Part shown: positions 1 through 26,342 of the stretch, one piece after another | Layout: every line of letters starts with the position of its first letter | How positions within the stretch are numbered: position 1 is the first letter of the stretch | DNA from: Whitmania pigra | Taxonomy: Eukaryota > Annelida > Clitellata > Hirudinida > Haemopidae | DNA length: 64,000 bases | NCBI GenBank assembly: GCA_021613335.1 | Contig: JAJTWR010000323.1 | Span: 93,501 to 157,500 of the forward strand | Direction of reading: 5' to 3' | Position numbers and translations under genes: made by a program | The notes under the pieces: generated by a model | The model's input: only the letters and a program-made list of their open reading frames with translations | The model's database searches: none | Told to the model about the DNA's origin: nothing

Positions 1-70
1 AAAAGTCTTCTATGACACTTGAACAAAATGTTAAAATAAAACAATTGCGAATCATAGAATGTAACAATTA

Positions 71-2304
<2,234 letters not shown>

Positions 2305-4350
2305 ATGGATTTCAAAGACTTAGACTTTAAAGTGACAGTGAACAAAACCGGACTAATGCAGATAGATTTGCGCAGGAAATATTTAACTGACTTTCCCGAA
2401 AATTTGTTTCTGCTCCATAAGCTCGAAGTTTTGCTCGCTTCTCATAACCTGTTTGTATCCGTGCCGTCGCAAATCGGAAAACTTCGAAAGTTAAAAGTAA
2501 TCGATTTTAGTCATAATAAAATTAGATACCTACCTGAATCTTTATCTGGATGTAGCAATCTCAATGAATTATACCTCCAGAACAATCGCATTTTAAAGCT
2601 ACCCGACCAACTGTGTTCTTTAAATAATCTAAAATATTTGCAACTTTCCAATAATCTTCTGGAACATTTACCATCACATATTGATCAAATTGCATCGCTA
2701 AAATGGTTGGACATATCCATGAACAGTCTGTGGTTGTTGCCGAAGATGTTCCCGAACTTAGTTGAGCTGATATATTTAAATCTACGAGAAAACGCTTTTA
2801 TCGAATTTCCGATACAATTGATTTCACTTAAAAATTTGGAATTCCTCGACATTTCTTGCAATAAAGTCAATACCTTACCTCCTGACTTGAGTTCAATGAA
2901 AAATCTCAGAATAGTCAACATGTCGTTCAACCAATTCTCACATTTTCCTACGTCTCTCTGCGATTTGAAAAGCCTTGAATATCTTGACCTTTCCAACAAT
3001 CGCTTAACTTCGGTCAGTTCGAGGCTTTCCAAACTGCATCATCTCAAAGTTCTATTGATTTCTAACAATTGCTTGAAAGATCTACTCGACAATCTGTCAT
3101 CAGTTGAAACTTTGGATGTTTCAGGCAACCTTCTCAGACAAATATCTGTGACCAACATGAAATCTCTTCGGGTGCTGATCGCCTCCAAAAATCAGCTCAA
3201 CTCCATGCCATCAGGGGTCTTCCATTTACGTGAGATGGAGGAACTCCACCTAAGCGACAATCAAATAAAACATCTGCCTCAAGATATAATTCTTATGAAC
3301 AAACTGAAAAAGCTTTACTTATCTGGAAATAAAGTGAAGCTTGTGCCAAAAGCTCTTTACGAGATGGCCAGTTTAGAGGACCTTAATATAACGGGATATT
3401 TTAAAAAAATTAAAAGTGAACGTCATCAGGATCAAAAAGTTGCTGCCTATATCATGGAACCGGTAATTAACAGCTCGAGCAAATTAAAAATTAAACATGA
3501 TAAGCATTTTCGCTTTTCAAAGTTATTCCCTCGCAGTGAAGACTTTGAATATCTTAGAAAGAAACAAAAGAGAAGTCAGATTTTAAACCCGAAAAAGGAG
3601 CAAGATCAAGATTTTTACTTTTCAGGGCTTCCTTTAAATCCAAAAGAAATCGTTAAACGTTCGAAAAGTCTCCAAAATATCGACGGAAAAGTCTCAGTCT
3701 CTGAACGCGCCGGGTCTGATGAAACGAATCATCAAAGAAGCTCCAGAGAAACCGAAATCAGGTCAGGACTCGGAGAAGAATCATTGCCAGAGAATTTCAA
3801 AACTCTCAAATTTTTTCATGAAATCGAATATCCTAGAAACTGGTTAGAAGAAAATGAACCGAGAAAGTCCTCGATTCGTTTTAACGAAGAGTTTCCTTCG
3901 ACAGAATGTTTGCAAGATTTTCCTCGCAATAATTTCGTGAGGGCATCGCATTCCGGCAGAGAAAGTTCAATAGGTCATTTCAAAAGTAAACAGCACCATC
4001 ATCGAAGTTGTCAAGATGTTAATGAATTTCAAGGCCGTAAAGAAATCCAGCGATTCGCAGCCATCCATCCAGAACTCTCGGATTTGTTCGGTGAGTCCAT
4101 GCATTCAAGCGACTTCCAAGACATTCACAAGAAAAAATTGCTAAGATCCTCTGATGACTTTGACAAATTCAGCACCACTGTGACGGTCAATGAGGACGTG
4201 GGGGACACACTCTCGCTTGGATATGACGATTTTCATTTCCATCCGTCCAATGTTAAAGATGCCAAACTTCTGGAGCTTGCTAGGGATCTCGAAAATTTAT
4301 TGGGCACTGAAATTGTAACTCCTTTTACGGTGAAGGGACAAAGGCATTAA
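2305..4350 (+). CDS. Intronless leucine-rich-repeat protein, 681 aa, function unknown
   Basis: One uninterrupted frame from ATG 2305 (context ccATGg) to TAA. Residues about 16-370 form roughly fourteen LRRs of 22-24 residues with the LxxLxLxxNxLxxLPxxI pattern of intracellular SHOC2/erbin-like or plant Ras-group LRR proteins (for example LPDQLCSLNNLKYLQLSNN). There is no signal peptide and no membrane segment. Residues about 373-681 are charged and low in hydrophobics, rich in K/R/E/S, with no domain I recognise. A likely role is a cytosolic scaffold, but that is inferred from fold type only. The lack of introns is odd beside neighbours with 6-18 exons and could mean an old retrocopy. A plus-strand AATAAA lies at 4618-4623, 268 bases past the stop. 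Confidence 0.85.
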   Translation: MDFKDLDFKVTVNKTGLMQIDLRRKYLTDFPENLFLLHKLEVLLASHNLFVSVPSQIGKLRKLKVIDFSHNKIRYLPESLSGCSNLNELYLQNNRILKLPDQLCSLNNLKYLQLSNNLLEHLPSHIDQIASLKWLDISMNSLWLLPKMFPNLVELIYLNLRENAFIEFPIQLISLKNLEFLDISCNKVNTLPPDLSSMKNLRIVNMSFNQFSHFPTSLCDLKSLEYLDLSNNRLTSVSSRLSKLHHLKVLLISNNCLKDLLDNLSSVETLDVSGNLLRQISVTNMKSLRVLIASKNQLNSMPSGVFHLREMEELHLSDNQIKHLPQDIILMNKLKKLYLSGNKVKLVPKALYEMASLEDLNITGYFKKIKSERHQDQKVAAYIMEPVINSSSKLKIKHDKHFRFSKLFPRSEDFEYLRKKQKRSQILNPKKEQDQDFYFSGLPLNPKEIVKRSKSLQNIDGKVSVSERAGSDETNHQRSSRETEIRSGLGEESLPENFKTLKFFHEIEYPRNWLEENEPRKSSIRFNEEFPSTECLQDFPRNNFVRASHSGRESSIGHFKSKQHHHRSCQDVNEFQGRKEIQRFAAIHPELSDLFGESMHSSDFQDIHKKKLLRSSDDFDKFSTTVTVNEDVGDTLSLGYDDFHFHPSNVKDAKLLELARDLENLLGTEIVTPFTVKGQRH

Positions 4351-4617
4351 TGTTTGTTGTGCGAAGATAAATTTATTTTGTTATCTCAAAAAGTCACAAT
4401 TGTTAACTAATTTTACAGTTTCTTCTAGATGTTTTTACTGTGAGTGACCAAAAAATATTAGCAATTTTGGTATATCATAATACACATAATAATAATAACA
4501 TTGTGGCTATTGTCAGTGGCTGTAGCATTGAAGAGCAAAGAATGCTATGGGTTGCTCCAGCATAAATGTTCACATGAACTTTTAAATTTTTTGGTCCAAA
4601 TAGATAAGAATGATAAA

Positions 4618-4623
4618 AATAAA
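4618..4623 (+). terminator. Candidate polyadenylation signal for the LRR gene
   Basis: AATAAA lies 268 bases downstream of the LRR stop codon on the same strand. It is the first canonical hexamer after the gene. The assignment is positional only. Confidence 0.35.
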
Positions 4624-4995
4624 TAGTATAATAGTAAATTATATAGAGATTTGCGGAAGGTGTTTCGCAATTCGTAGAATGTTGTGAACGAGTTGTCGAA
4701 AGAAATGTATATCTCTCATACATCATCATACATCAGCAGACGACGTGCGACAATCACACGTGTGAACTTGCATCATTTTTAATATCCCTAAAAATCCTAT
4801 TGCTTTTCAACATGTTTTCTCATCTTTCATTAACAAAATCCTTTACTTATACACTTACTATACAAAATCATTTACAGATACACTTAGTATTCCTCTGACA
4901 TCTTGAGCATTTACCCTGCAATTGCTATCTAATCCACGTCACTATGACGAGAGAATAACGCCACATAGAATAAATAGTAATTGCACTTCATTTAA

Positions 4996-7584
4996 TCAAA
5001 AGTTATGAACATTATTTAGGCAAACTTTTAAATCAGTATCATCACTGAGCTGAGAGTTCATCCCTGACTTGATAAGCGTCCTGACATCTCGACTGTGTAA
5101 TCAGTGGGATACTCAATGATCGTTCATTAGATGGCGTGCTGTTAAAGCTCTACAAACAGACTCCCACGGAGTGCCGTGTGACACACACACACAAGTTAAC
5201 AATGACGTCTAATCATTCGAAGTAATCGCTAGTTTTAACTACTCCATTATCGCTGTCGCTGTCACAATCGCCATCCTTACTATCTTATAAGCATGAGTGA
5301 CACTATAAAAGTGATTTTACTAAAGCAATTTGAAATTGACTTTTTAAAGGCAAAATGGCCTGCTGTTTTGAAAAAACGTTTCATGCTGTTTTAATTTCTT
5401 TTTTAATTTAATGTCGTCCAATTTTTACTCTTGGCGTGAGGCAGCCCCTTAACAAATGTTGATGATTCGTAAATAAGTTTATAAAAATATTTACCTAAGA
5501 ACCTCAGCATTCAAAACTGCCAGCAGAAAATCTCGAACCTCCGTATGCGGCTTTTTGATTACTTTGGTATTGGTACAAGCAACCATTTTCTTATTTTCTA
5601 ATTGACTGCATAAAATTTTATTAAAGTCAACTTTTTGTAATTACACTTTGTATTTTAGTATCCCTTTTATAACTATTGTAACCAATACTATTGTGACTAA
5701 TACTATAACTGTCACCGTCACCAACATTTTCAGAACCACGATCATGGCTGTAACCATAAGGACAAGTGATCTGCTAATTAATTTTTTGAGAAATCTCGCA
5801 AATCAGTGAAAAGGCAGAAAAAAGTTGACATTTTGAACCACCATAGTGAGATATTGAGTGGCGGAAGGAAGCGTTGTCTCGTAGAGCTACTAAAGGGCAG
5901 AGCATGTTGCTACGTTAAGTTGCAAATTATCGAGCTAATTATTGTTATTACGTTAAGCGAAGATTATCAACACAGTTTTTATCGAGTGGAGGAATCTATT
6001 CTTGTATTGAAGGACAGTACGTGAGTTTTTTAATCTTCGTAGTCATCGTCCTCTCAATTAAAATGATTGTGATTTTAGTCATTAAGAGTAAATATAGATT
6101 AGGATATGATCTTTTCAAGATCCATTGGCATGTGTTGCTGACACAACAACATGATTGCCAATCGAGATGACAACATACTCTAAAGGACAAATTCATTTTA
6201 GAATTGCATCATCAACCCAACATGTATGGCGATGCATATTAAATTAAACTAGTTGTCAAACACTTTACCAGACAAGGAACGCATCACAATTTAGAATCTT
6301 TTTCATGAACTTCCAAGAAAGGCCATTACTTTTCTACAACGACAACACATTCTTGCCAACATCAGCAACCAACGGGAGCAAACATCAAGACATCAAAATG
6401 CCTAGGCTTTGTGACACCCAATCGAACTCGTCACAGGTGATTAATATAATAATAATTATTAATATTATTATAATAAAAGAGTAATATATAATATAAATAT
6501 AAAATAAAATAATGTAAAAGCTAATTCATTAAACATTAATATTATTGTAATGCAATAAAAAGATACATTGCAATATAATATAATCTAATATTGTTATTTA
6601 ATTCATCGTAATTCATCAAATATTTTTCTAAACAAAAATAACCATTTTCGAATTTGTTTCTTCCTCTTTGGTCTTTACTTTTCATCATTTTCATTAATAT
6701 TCACTTCATCAAAGCCTGGTGGTCAACGATGCGCGACACTGTCGTGCTGTAAGTTAGTGATTCATAGGTTTTATGCGGTGGTTAAAGTAAAAAGTTAAAG
6801 TAATAAGTTAAAGTAGGTAATAAGAATCATCGAACTTGAAAGTAGCATGAATTCCACCAAGTAAATACTTAAAAGTAGCATAAATTCCACCAAGTAAATA
6901 CTTGAAAGGAACACCAGTAAAATCTGACCCAGGCAGTAAAACATTAGCAAAAGTTAATTATACAAATTTATAAAAGCGCTCAAAATGTAGTAAGGTCCAA
7001 TTTGTACTTTATCTCCCGTCGCAATTGTTGTTTTATTAAATTTTTGAAAACCAAGACCGTACTAATTTATTTTCTTTGGTTCAAGACAATTTACAAAACT
7101 CAGGTGGAAAATGACGCCATTGCAGATATACAAGTACTAATAGAAAATAATGCATTTGCTGAGGAAAAGCAATTTTGGAACTATTGTAATTTTTGTTGAT
7201 TTGAAATAATTATTAATAATTTTTTTCAATCTAATGAAACTAAATTTTTGAAGTTAATATGAACACCTTCAAATCAAAATTAAAAAAATTTCTTTCTGTT
7301 TTCCTTTCTCCATTGATGCCACAAAATCCCTTATTAGCTCGAGAAAAAGACCAAAAAAATAAATAAATAAAGACAAGAAAGTCAACAAATAAACACATTA
7401 AATTAAAAATAAAAAGAAATTAAGTATGCAAATGATTTTGAATATGCTAGTGTATGCTAAGAGAATGTTATAAGGACTTTCCAAACCTTCAGAGATGTCA
7501 TTTGGGTCGTTGCCCGTCGTTAGAACAGACGCTAAAATTGTCATTTTATCATATTGTGGGAGGGTTTGCCCCTTCTTCGAAAAG
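4996..7584 (-). CDS. Unrecognised gene, three C-terminal exons in consistent phase
   Basis: Minus-strand exons 7487-7584, 5495-5597 and 4996-5092 (ending in TGA) have acceptors TTTCAG, ATTAG and ACACAG and donors GAAG/GTTTGG and AG/GTAAAT. Their phases join (1 then 2), giving about 96 continuous residues. The frame reads FSKKGQTLPQYDKMTILASV, then LTTGNDPNDISEENKKMVAC, then a tail with HTEVRDFLLAVLNAEVLSRD and DVRTLIKSGMNSQLSDDTDL. The first exon needs two bases from an upstream exon, so the 5' end is not found; I saw no matching exon between 7600 and 11400. The helical pairs with LL/SG spacing faintly recall ankyrin-type repeats, but I assign no family. The gaps between exons are large (1.9 kb and 0.4 kb), and possible plus-strand exons sit inside the larger intron, which lowers confidence. 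Confidence 0.4.
5806..7199 (+). other. Possible plus-strand exons of unknown gene
   Basis: Three open blocks with splice-like borders are seen: 5806-6022 (ending AGTAC before gtgagttt), 6260-6437 (after ctttaccag, ending TCGTCACAG before gtgatt; 59 open codons including RIFFMNFQERPLLFYNDN) and about 7105-7199 (ending with TGA). The middle block is clearly less AT-rich than its flanks. I could not make the phases of the first and second blocks agree, and they lie inside the intron of the minus-strand gene, so this may be chance or a broken gene. Confidence 0.2.
6834..6904. repeat. Tandem duplication, about 36 bp x2
   Basis: The unit gtagcataaattccaccaag followed by taaatactt is repeated twice with one or two mismatches. 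It lies in non-coding AT-rich sequence. Confidence 0.75.
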
Positions 7585-21216
<13,632 letters not shown>

Positions 21217-22675
21217 GTGACATTTTGACAAAGATTACGCTTAGCGCATCTGTAAATTCATCAACGATTTTTTAATCGAATTCTTAGAGTGAGTTTGTGC
21301 CTCTTGGCAGATCATGCGGTTTAGATTTTCTTTATGTCCGTGTTTTAGTCAAATTTGGCCATTCCGTAATTATATGACTATTTTTTTCAAGTTTTACGAA
21401 GTTCTCATAAATCTTTGTTGTGCTAAGTATTTGAAGTTACTAATGCCACGACTTGGCTCTTACGAAATACGAGTGTAAACCATTCGATATCTTCTTTTTA
21501 ACTTGAACGAACCAATATTACTAATGAATGTTACTTTTCCTCCAATTTGTAACTGCTGCTTTGTACAGATGTATACAAATTGTTTACCTTTTTGCCCTAG
21601 AATTATATTTTCATATCCTTGCGAGCACGTCCGTAGGTGAACGCTTAAAAAGGTATTTCGACCGTACTGCTGATTACTATTTATTACTATCTAATTTTAG
21701 ATTATATTTTGCATAGAGATTTTTATTCAATAAACTTTTGTTTAAACGTATTGTGTTACGTAAACTCTCGAAGTGTTGCTTGAAGGGAATGAGACTGGAA
21801 AAGTAGTGTCCCGTGGAACGTCTTCCGTACAAGGCTTCAAAAATTCAATATCTACGCAAAGTGATTTAAATTATCTACTGTTAATTCCCGAACAAAATTT
21901 ATTAAATCGCCTGCTCGATTTAGGCTCCTAGAATCTATCAGCCAAAGTTGAACTTGAGACCCAAATTACAACTTCAGGATGACCCTAAGACAAAAAGCCT
22001 CTTTATCCTTTTTCAGAGTGGTTACCTATGCTGGCTATGATTTTTGGATATTCCCAATTTAAGTGTAAAACACACATCGAACATGGTTCAGTGGAAGAAT
22101 ATACATTAATATAATTAATATACATTAATATATATTAAGTAAAGAAAACAAGAAATCCGGCCAAACTGTTGAACTCAAGGACGAACATAAGTTAAGTTAG
22201 GATAGCAACAATGACGGCGCCGATGAAAATGACCGTGAAGTCGACGCGGACGATGGCAATAAAAACGGTCTACATCCCCGTTTCAGTTCTTTGCTTTCCA
22301 CCGAGGAGCAATAAATATCGGCCAGCATCGGAGACGATCGCATCGAGGAGCTCGACACGGCAAAAATTAAAAAATAGATTTACCGACCGTTTCTCTCGTT
22401 ACGGTGTTATTATATAATAAATAGTTTTTCTGTACACATCGATGAAAAGCACCGCTAAATATTAAATCGAACGAAGGGAAATTTAAGAAGCAACCAGAGA
22501 AGGAAGGGGTTAATTTAAGCTTAACGATTTGTTATAAAATTCTTAATCAATTTCAATGCCATTTAATCTAAACAATAATCGCCAAATAATTAGTAATATA
22601 CGAAGATAAAACTATCCGTTAACGGCAACAAAATGTCCGCGATGATGCTATCGAAGAAGCTTGCAGTAGAGACGA
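21217..22675. other. CLC 3' UTR and following intergenic stretch
   Basis: The first 500 bases are the probable CLC 3' UTR up to the AATAAA at 21729. Beyond it the sequence is less AT-rich. At about 22202-22312 one frame reads DSNNDGADENDREVDADDG and continues to a TAA, acidic and coding-like, but without a start, splice partner or recognised family. I could not build a gene from it. Confidence 0.4.
21729..21734 (+). terminator. Polyadenylation signal of the CLC gene
   Basis: AATAAA sits 513 bases downstream of the CLC stop in an AT-rich 3' UTR and is followed by a T/G-rich stretch (acttttgtttaaacgta), as expected for cleavage and polyadenylation. Confidence 0.6.
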
Positions 22676-23236
22676 ATGCACGTGATCGTCGATAGTTTTA
22701 AGGTGGACGGAGAAAATGAAACGTCGGCGGTCGAACAAATTGGCACGACGACCGGCAGAACGAAAACCATCCCTCGCAGGTCGAACGTGAATTCATTAAG
22801 AATCAAAATAAAATGGTTCGAGAAGATTGAAAGAGAGCATCTGACCAAACTAAATACAATTCCACTGTACAGATTTAAGGTGATTTATTTAACACATGGC
22901 CGGATGCCAAAGGATGCTATCGCTGCAGTGCTTCGACGACGTTTCTTTAAGAAACCGAAGCGAGGCCGAGAAAAAGAATTCGGCCGACCGATGCTTAAAA
23001 ATCTAATATCGTCTCGAAATATCCTGCTCGAGTCTGCCATTTTAAGACCACTTGTTCAATGTGAAGATGAAGGTCAGTAACAGATATCATAACCATCATC
23101 ATAACCACCACCAGAATCGTTCGGCCGGAGATGCCGGCAGCCTGTCGTAACGTTCGTCGAGATAAGGTCGAATTCGTTATCTAACGATTGCAAAATGAAT
23201 TCAAATACAATAAAGGAAATCAGTGCAATAAGGTAA
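22676..23236 (+). CDS. Possible two-exon orphan open reading frame
   Basis: ATG 22676 opens 132 codons to a donor at GATGAAG/GTCAGT (exon 22676-23072). An acceptor CACCAG at 23114 rejoins in phase and the frame stays open to the TAA at 23234-23236, giving about 172 residues. The product is basic (LRRRFFKKPKRGREKEFG), has no signal peptide or membrane span, and matches no family I recognise. GC content is higher than the flanks. It could be a lineage-specific gene, a degraded mobile-element coding region, or chance; a further open frame at 23480-23701 ends at TAA but does not splice cleanly to it. Confidence 0.25.
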
Positions 23237-23935
23237 TTATTATGAATAGGGAGGAATTCCAAACCAAACCGTGGCAAACAAACAAGGAGATGATGCTGAC
23301 CATAACAAGTTGAAAAGTGAAGAAATGCAAAATCAGATCGATTAAAATTACAATTTATCAAGTAATCCAAAACAAGAAAAATCTACTGGCCAATTGAAAA
23401 TAAACACATGATTGGATGCTTAACAACACCAAGGACAACAACATAAAGTAAAACCCACTGAAAACACCTCCTCCCTCGATTGAAACAACTGTCTCTTTTT
23501 GACCGAGCACGATTTCGCTCTACAAAAAGTATTCAAAGCAATCCGATCGTCACGTCGATTTACAAATTTGAGCTAAAAATAAAACAAAATATCGGAAAGC
23601 CTCCAATAGATGGTTGCTGCAGTTCTTTCAAGCAAGATGTCCTACCAGCATTAGACAGTCTGCAGAAAATATTGAGGATGTTTTTTTACAAACATTATTA
23701 ACTAGTTGTAAAACTAGGTGCAGGTTGGCCTAAGGGGTTGTGCGTGCACGTGCATGCAGTAAAGGAAGTTAATTTACAAAACCGATCCTTATAATATGGA
23801 AAAAATACTGAATATATGTCCTGGGCTTTGTCCAGTGGTCAATGGTGACTGTAGACCATTAACTAGTTTAATTAAAATAATTAAAACGGCAATTGACCTG
23901 ATAAAAATAACAATAAAAATGAAAGATTTTAGTAA

Positions 23936-25777
23936 TTACTTGTTGAAATAAAGAACTTCACTTACAAAGCCAACTTCTGCAGTAAGCATGTCGTTCCTCT
24001 GGAACGTCGAATTCTCGTAAAATTCAAGGGCCGACGGAGCGCTTATGTCCGAGCCCCAGTTGGGAGGGGAAAGGAGAAGGCTAGCAGTTTTTCCTCCGCT
24101 GCTGCTCCTGTCGTCGTCCGTCGACAGTCTCGGCGAACCGTCGGAGTCCGAGTTGATGCTGGGCGAGAAGTTGTGCTGGGCGTTCGAGACAAAAGACGGA
24201 GTCTTGCAGCTCTGAGCCGGCGAGTTAAGGCCAGGGACGCTGCAGGGATTTATCGAAAACACGGCATCGGGCGAAGGGAGTAGATTTTCCGACGGCCGGA
24301 CTGCTTTCCAGGAAACCCTTGGGCCTCCCTGCTTCGAATGAGTCGAGTCCTTAACGATTTGCTTTTTGCAGCTCGAGGGCATCTGACACCTAATGACCTC
24401 ATCCAGATGGCCCTGATTTCCAGAAACGTTTTGACTTGTTGTTTTTGCAGAATAACTTGGGAAAGATTTTGGATCCATTAAAGTTTTCTTGCTTATTCTG
24501 TTCCCAGGCAGATCAAACTCTTGACAAATTTTTGCTTTGTCTTCCCTCGCTCTTTTTCTGCCCTTCTCCTGCATCTCGGAACACGGAGAAGGTACGACTT
24601 CCTCTTCGACATTCGATTTTCTGCTCTCGTCGTAGTCATCCTTGTTTGGATCGTCGCCAGGGAAGATTTTGAAAGGATTATTGCTCGAGGAGTCGCAGCT
24701 GGTCTCAAAAACACTCAAATCTTCTGGAAGGTCAAAGTCAAGAAGGCCATCCAGGTCGAGGCAGTCCGGGAGCTCTTCGCCGGGGTCGATGAGTCTGGCC
24801 AAAGAATCGGCATCCACGAACTTGTCGTCGCTCGTCATCGCGTCGTTGCAAGAAGTCGCAACGTGATCCTCCCTCGACGTCTCGCCGACTTCCTTCAAAG
24901 CGATATCCGTCTTGCACTCTCTCGACTTGTGACTCGTGCCGAGAACCTGATCCGATTGCATATGAGAGGTGAACATCTGGTGAGGAATTCCCATAGGGTA
25001 ACTGTACAGGTGGTTGGCGTCCGGGATCGATCTCGTGCTCGGCATTTGGTAGATCTGGTTCTGCTCGAAGGACTTAGGATTGAACATTCGGTCGACCTGA
25101 AAGCGAGGAGGGGTCGGGTCCCGACAATGCGAATAGTCGTTCTGCGAGGCATGAAAATAAGGCGACTGAAGTTCATTCTTAACCTTCCGTTTTTTCGACT
25201 GCCTGTTTTTTGCGATTCCATTAATTTTTTGGTCGCTGCCGACGTTGCCGCTGGAAGCAGTCGTTCCAAAAGGTGGTGAGATGGCATTGTGTAGTGTCGG
25301 ATAAGCGAAGGATTTTTCATGGGGCTTAGTTCCGTTCCTCTGTAAGTAATCCACTGTTTTCTCATCTAATGCATTGGCCACAACGGGAGGATAAGGCACA
25401 CGAAATGCAGGCTCTTCTTTCCAGTTTATTGGTTTCAGGGTATCTCTCCTTGAGTTGACTTTTCCAGGTCCTACCTCGTTTGTGGCTATGCCGCAAAAAT
25501 TTGGTGACTCCAGCAACGAGGGCGGTGTGTTCAGGATGTTGGAGCTGCTTTCGGCTGGCATTTGTGACATGCTTGTACTTCTTTCTGTGTTGTTGAATTG
25601 GTTGCCTGATTTGAAATCCAACATTTCACATCCATTCAGCTTAAAGCTTAGCACACCAAGTTTCATTAGAAAACTGTTGAAGTTCACGATCTGACTCTGT
25701 AAATCCTGCAGATGGCCATTCTCAACTGTAAAACTTACTAAGAATGGCTGACTGCTTTTGCCTCCCCTACTCGTCAT
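23936..25777 (-). CDS. Unrecognised 613-aa protein, disordered, possible nuclear regulator
   Basis: Single long minus-strand frame from ATG 25777 to a TAA at 23936. A 3' splice site (ttttttgtag) lies eight bases before the ATG, so a non-coding 5' exon is likely. The sequence is Ser/Pro/Asn/Asp-rich with few hydrophobics. It has a basic KNRQSKKRKVKNE stretch that could be a nuclear localisation signal, and an acidic-hydrophobic segment (LDLDGLLDFDLPEDLSVFE) that looks like a transactivation domain. No DNA-binding domain is seen. A strong donor GTAAGT follows ...AEVGF near the end; splicing there to an acceptor at 23849 would replace the last nine residues with a short tail (SPLTTGQSPGHIFSIFSIL, then stop). 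Family unknown; the nuclear/transcription role is inferred from composition only. Confidence 0.7.
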   Translation of the reverse strand: MTSRGGKSSQPFLVSFTVENGHLQDLQSQIVNFNSFLMKLGVLSFKLNGCEMLDFKSGNQFNNTERSTSMSQMPAESSSNILNTPPSLLESPNFCGIATNEVGPGKVNSRRDTLKPINWKEEPAFRVPYPPVVANALDEKTVDYLQRNGTKPHEKSFAYPTLHNAISPPFGTTASSGNVGSDQKINGIAKNRQSKKRKVKNELQSPYFHASQNDYSHCRDPTPPRFQVDRMFNPKSFEQNQIYQMPSTRSIPDANHLYSYPMGIPHQMFTSHMQSDQVLGTSHKSRECKTDIALKEVGETSREDHVATSCNDAMTSDDKFVDADSLARLIDPGEELPDCLDLDGLLDFDLPEDLSVFETSCDSSSNNPFKIFPGDDPNKDDYDESRKSNVEEEVVPSPCSEMQEKGRKRAREDKAKICQEFDLPGNRISKKTLMDPKSFPSYSAKTTSQNVSGNQGHLDEVIRCQMPSSCKKQIVKDSTHSKQGGPRVSWKAVRPSENLLPSPDAVFSINPCSVPGLNSPAQSCKTPSFVSNAQHNFSPSINSDSDGSPRLSTDDDRSSSGGKTASLLLSPPNWGSDISAPSALEFYENSTFQRNDMLTAEVGFVSEVLYFNK

Positions 25778-26342
25778 CTCAAAACCTACAAAAAAGTGAA
25801 ATATCTACATTTAAAAAAAGCAAGTTATATAGTGCATAAAGTAAATACTTAAAATGCTTATTATTAATGTTTGTTTCTACATGGCTGGAAGCAAGTCAAG
25901 TGACAGAAAATATTTACCAAACAGTCGCACCAAATTGAAAATACGGTATCAAAACAATCAATTTGCATTAAATTAATAATTTATCTCAAGTTAAATAACG
26001 ACACGCATTCTCATAACGCCATAAAATCGACAACTTGAAAAACTAAAACAAAAACAAACTCCATGTTAAGGAGATGTGAAAATTACAAACTTCAGTGTAA
26101 GTTTTGACTAAATCAAATTATTTATTAATTAATATATTTAATTTAACATTTAAAATGTAAATTATTTATTTTAACAATTTGTTAACCGGATCATATTTAC
26201 TAATGCTTTAAAGATGTTGAGTGTCAAACATTGCTGCAAATTATTCACGAAATGAAATACAAAAATACTGATAAGTTTAAGAAGTTTGAATCTTAGTAAA
26301 TTTAATTTCGTTTTCGAATTGTTTATGTGAACTTAACCGAAA

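Noticed and set aside
2685..3032. 115-aa minus-strand frame inside the LRR gene
   Set aside because: Antisense shadow of the LRR repeats.
24521..25279. 252-aa plus-strand frame opposite the 613-aa gene
   Set aside because: Antisense shadow of a GC-richer coding exon; Arg/Val-rich and without splice or homology support.
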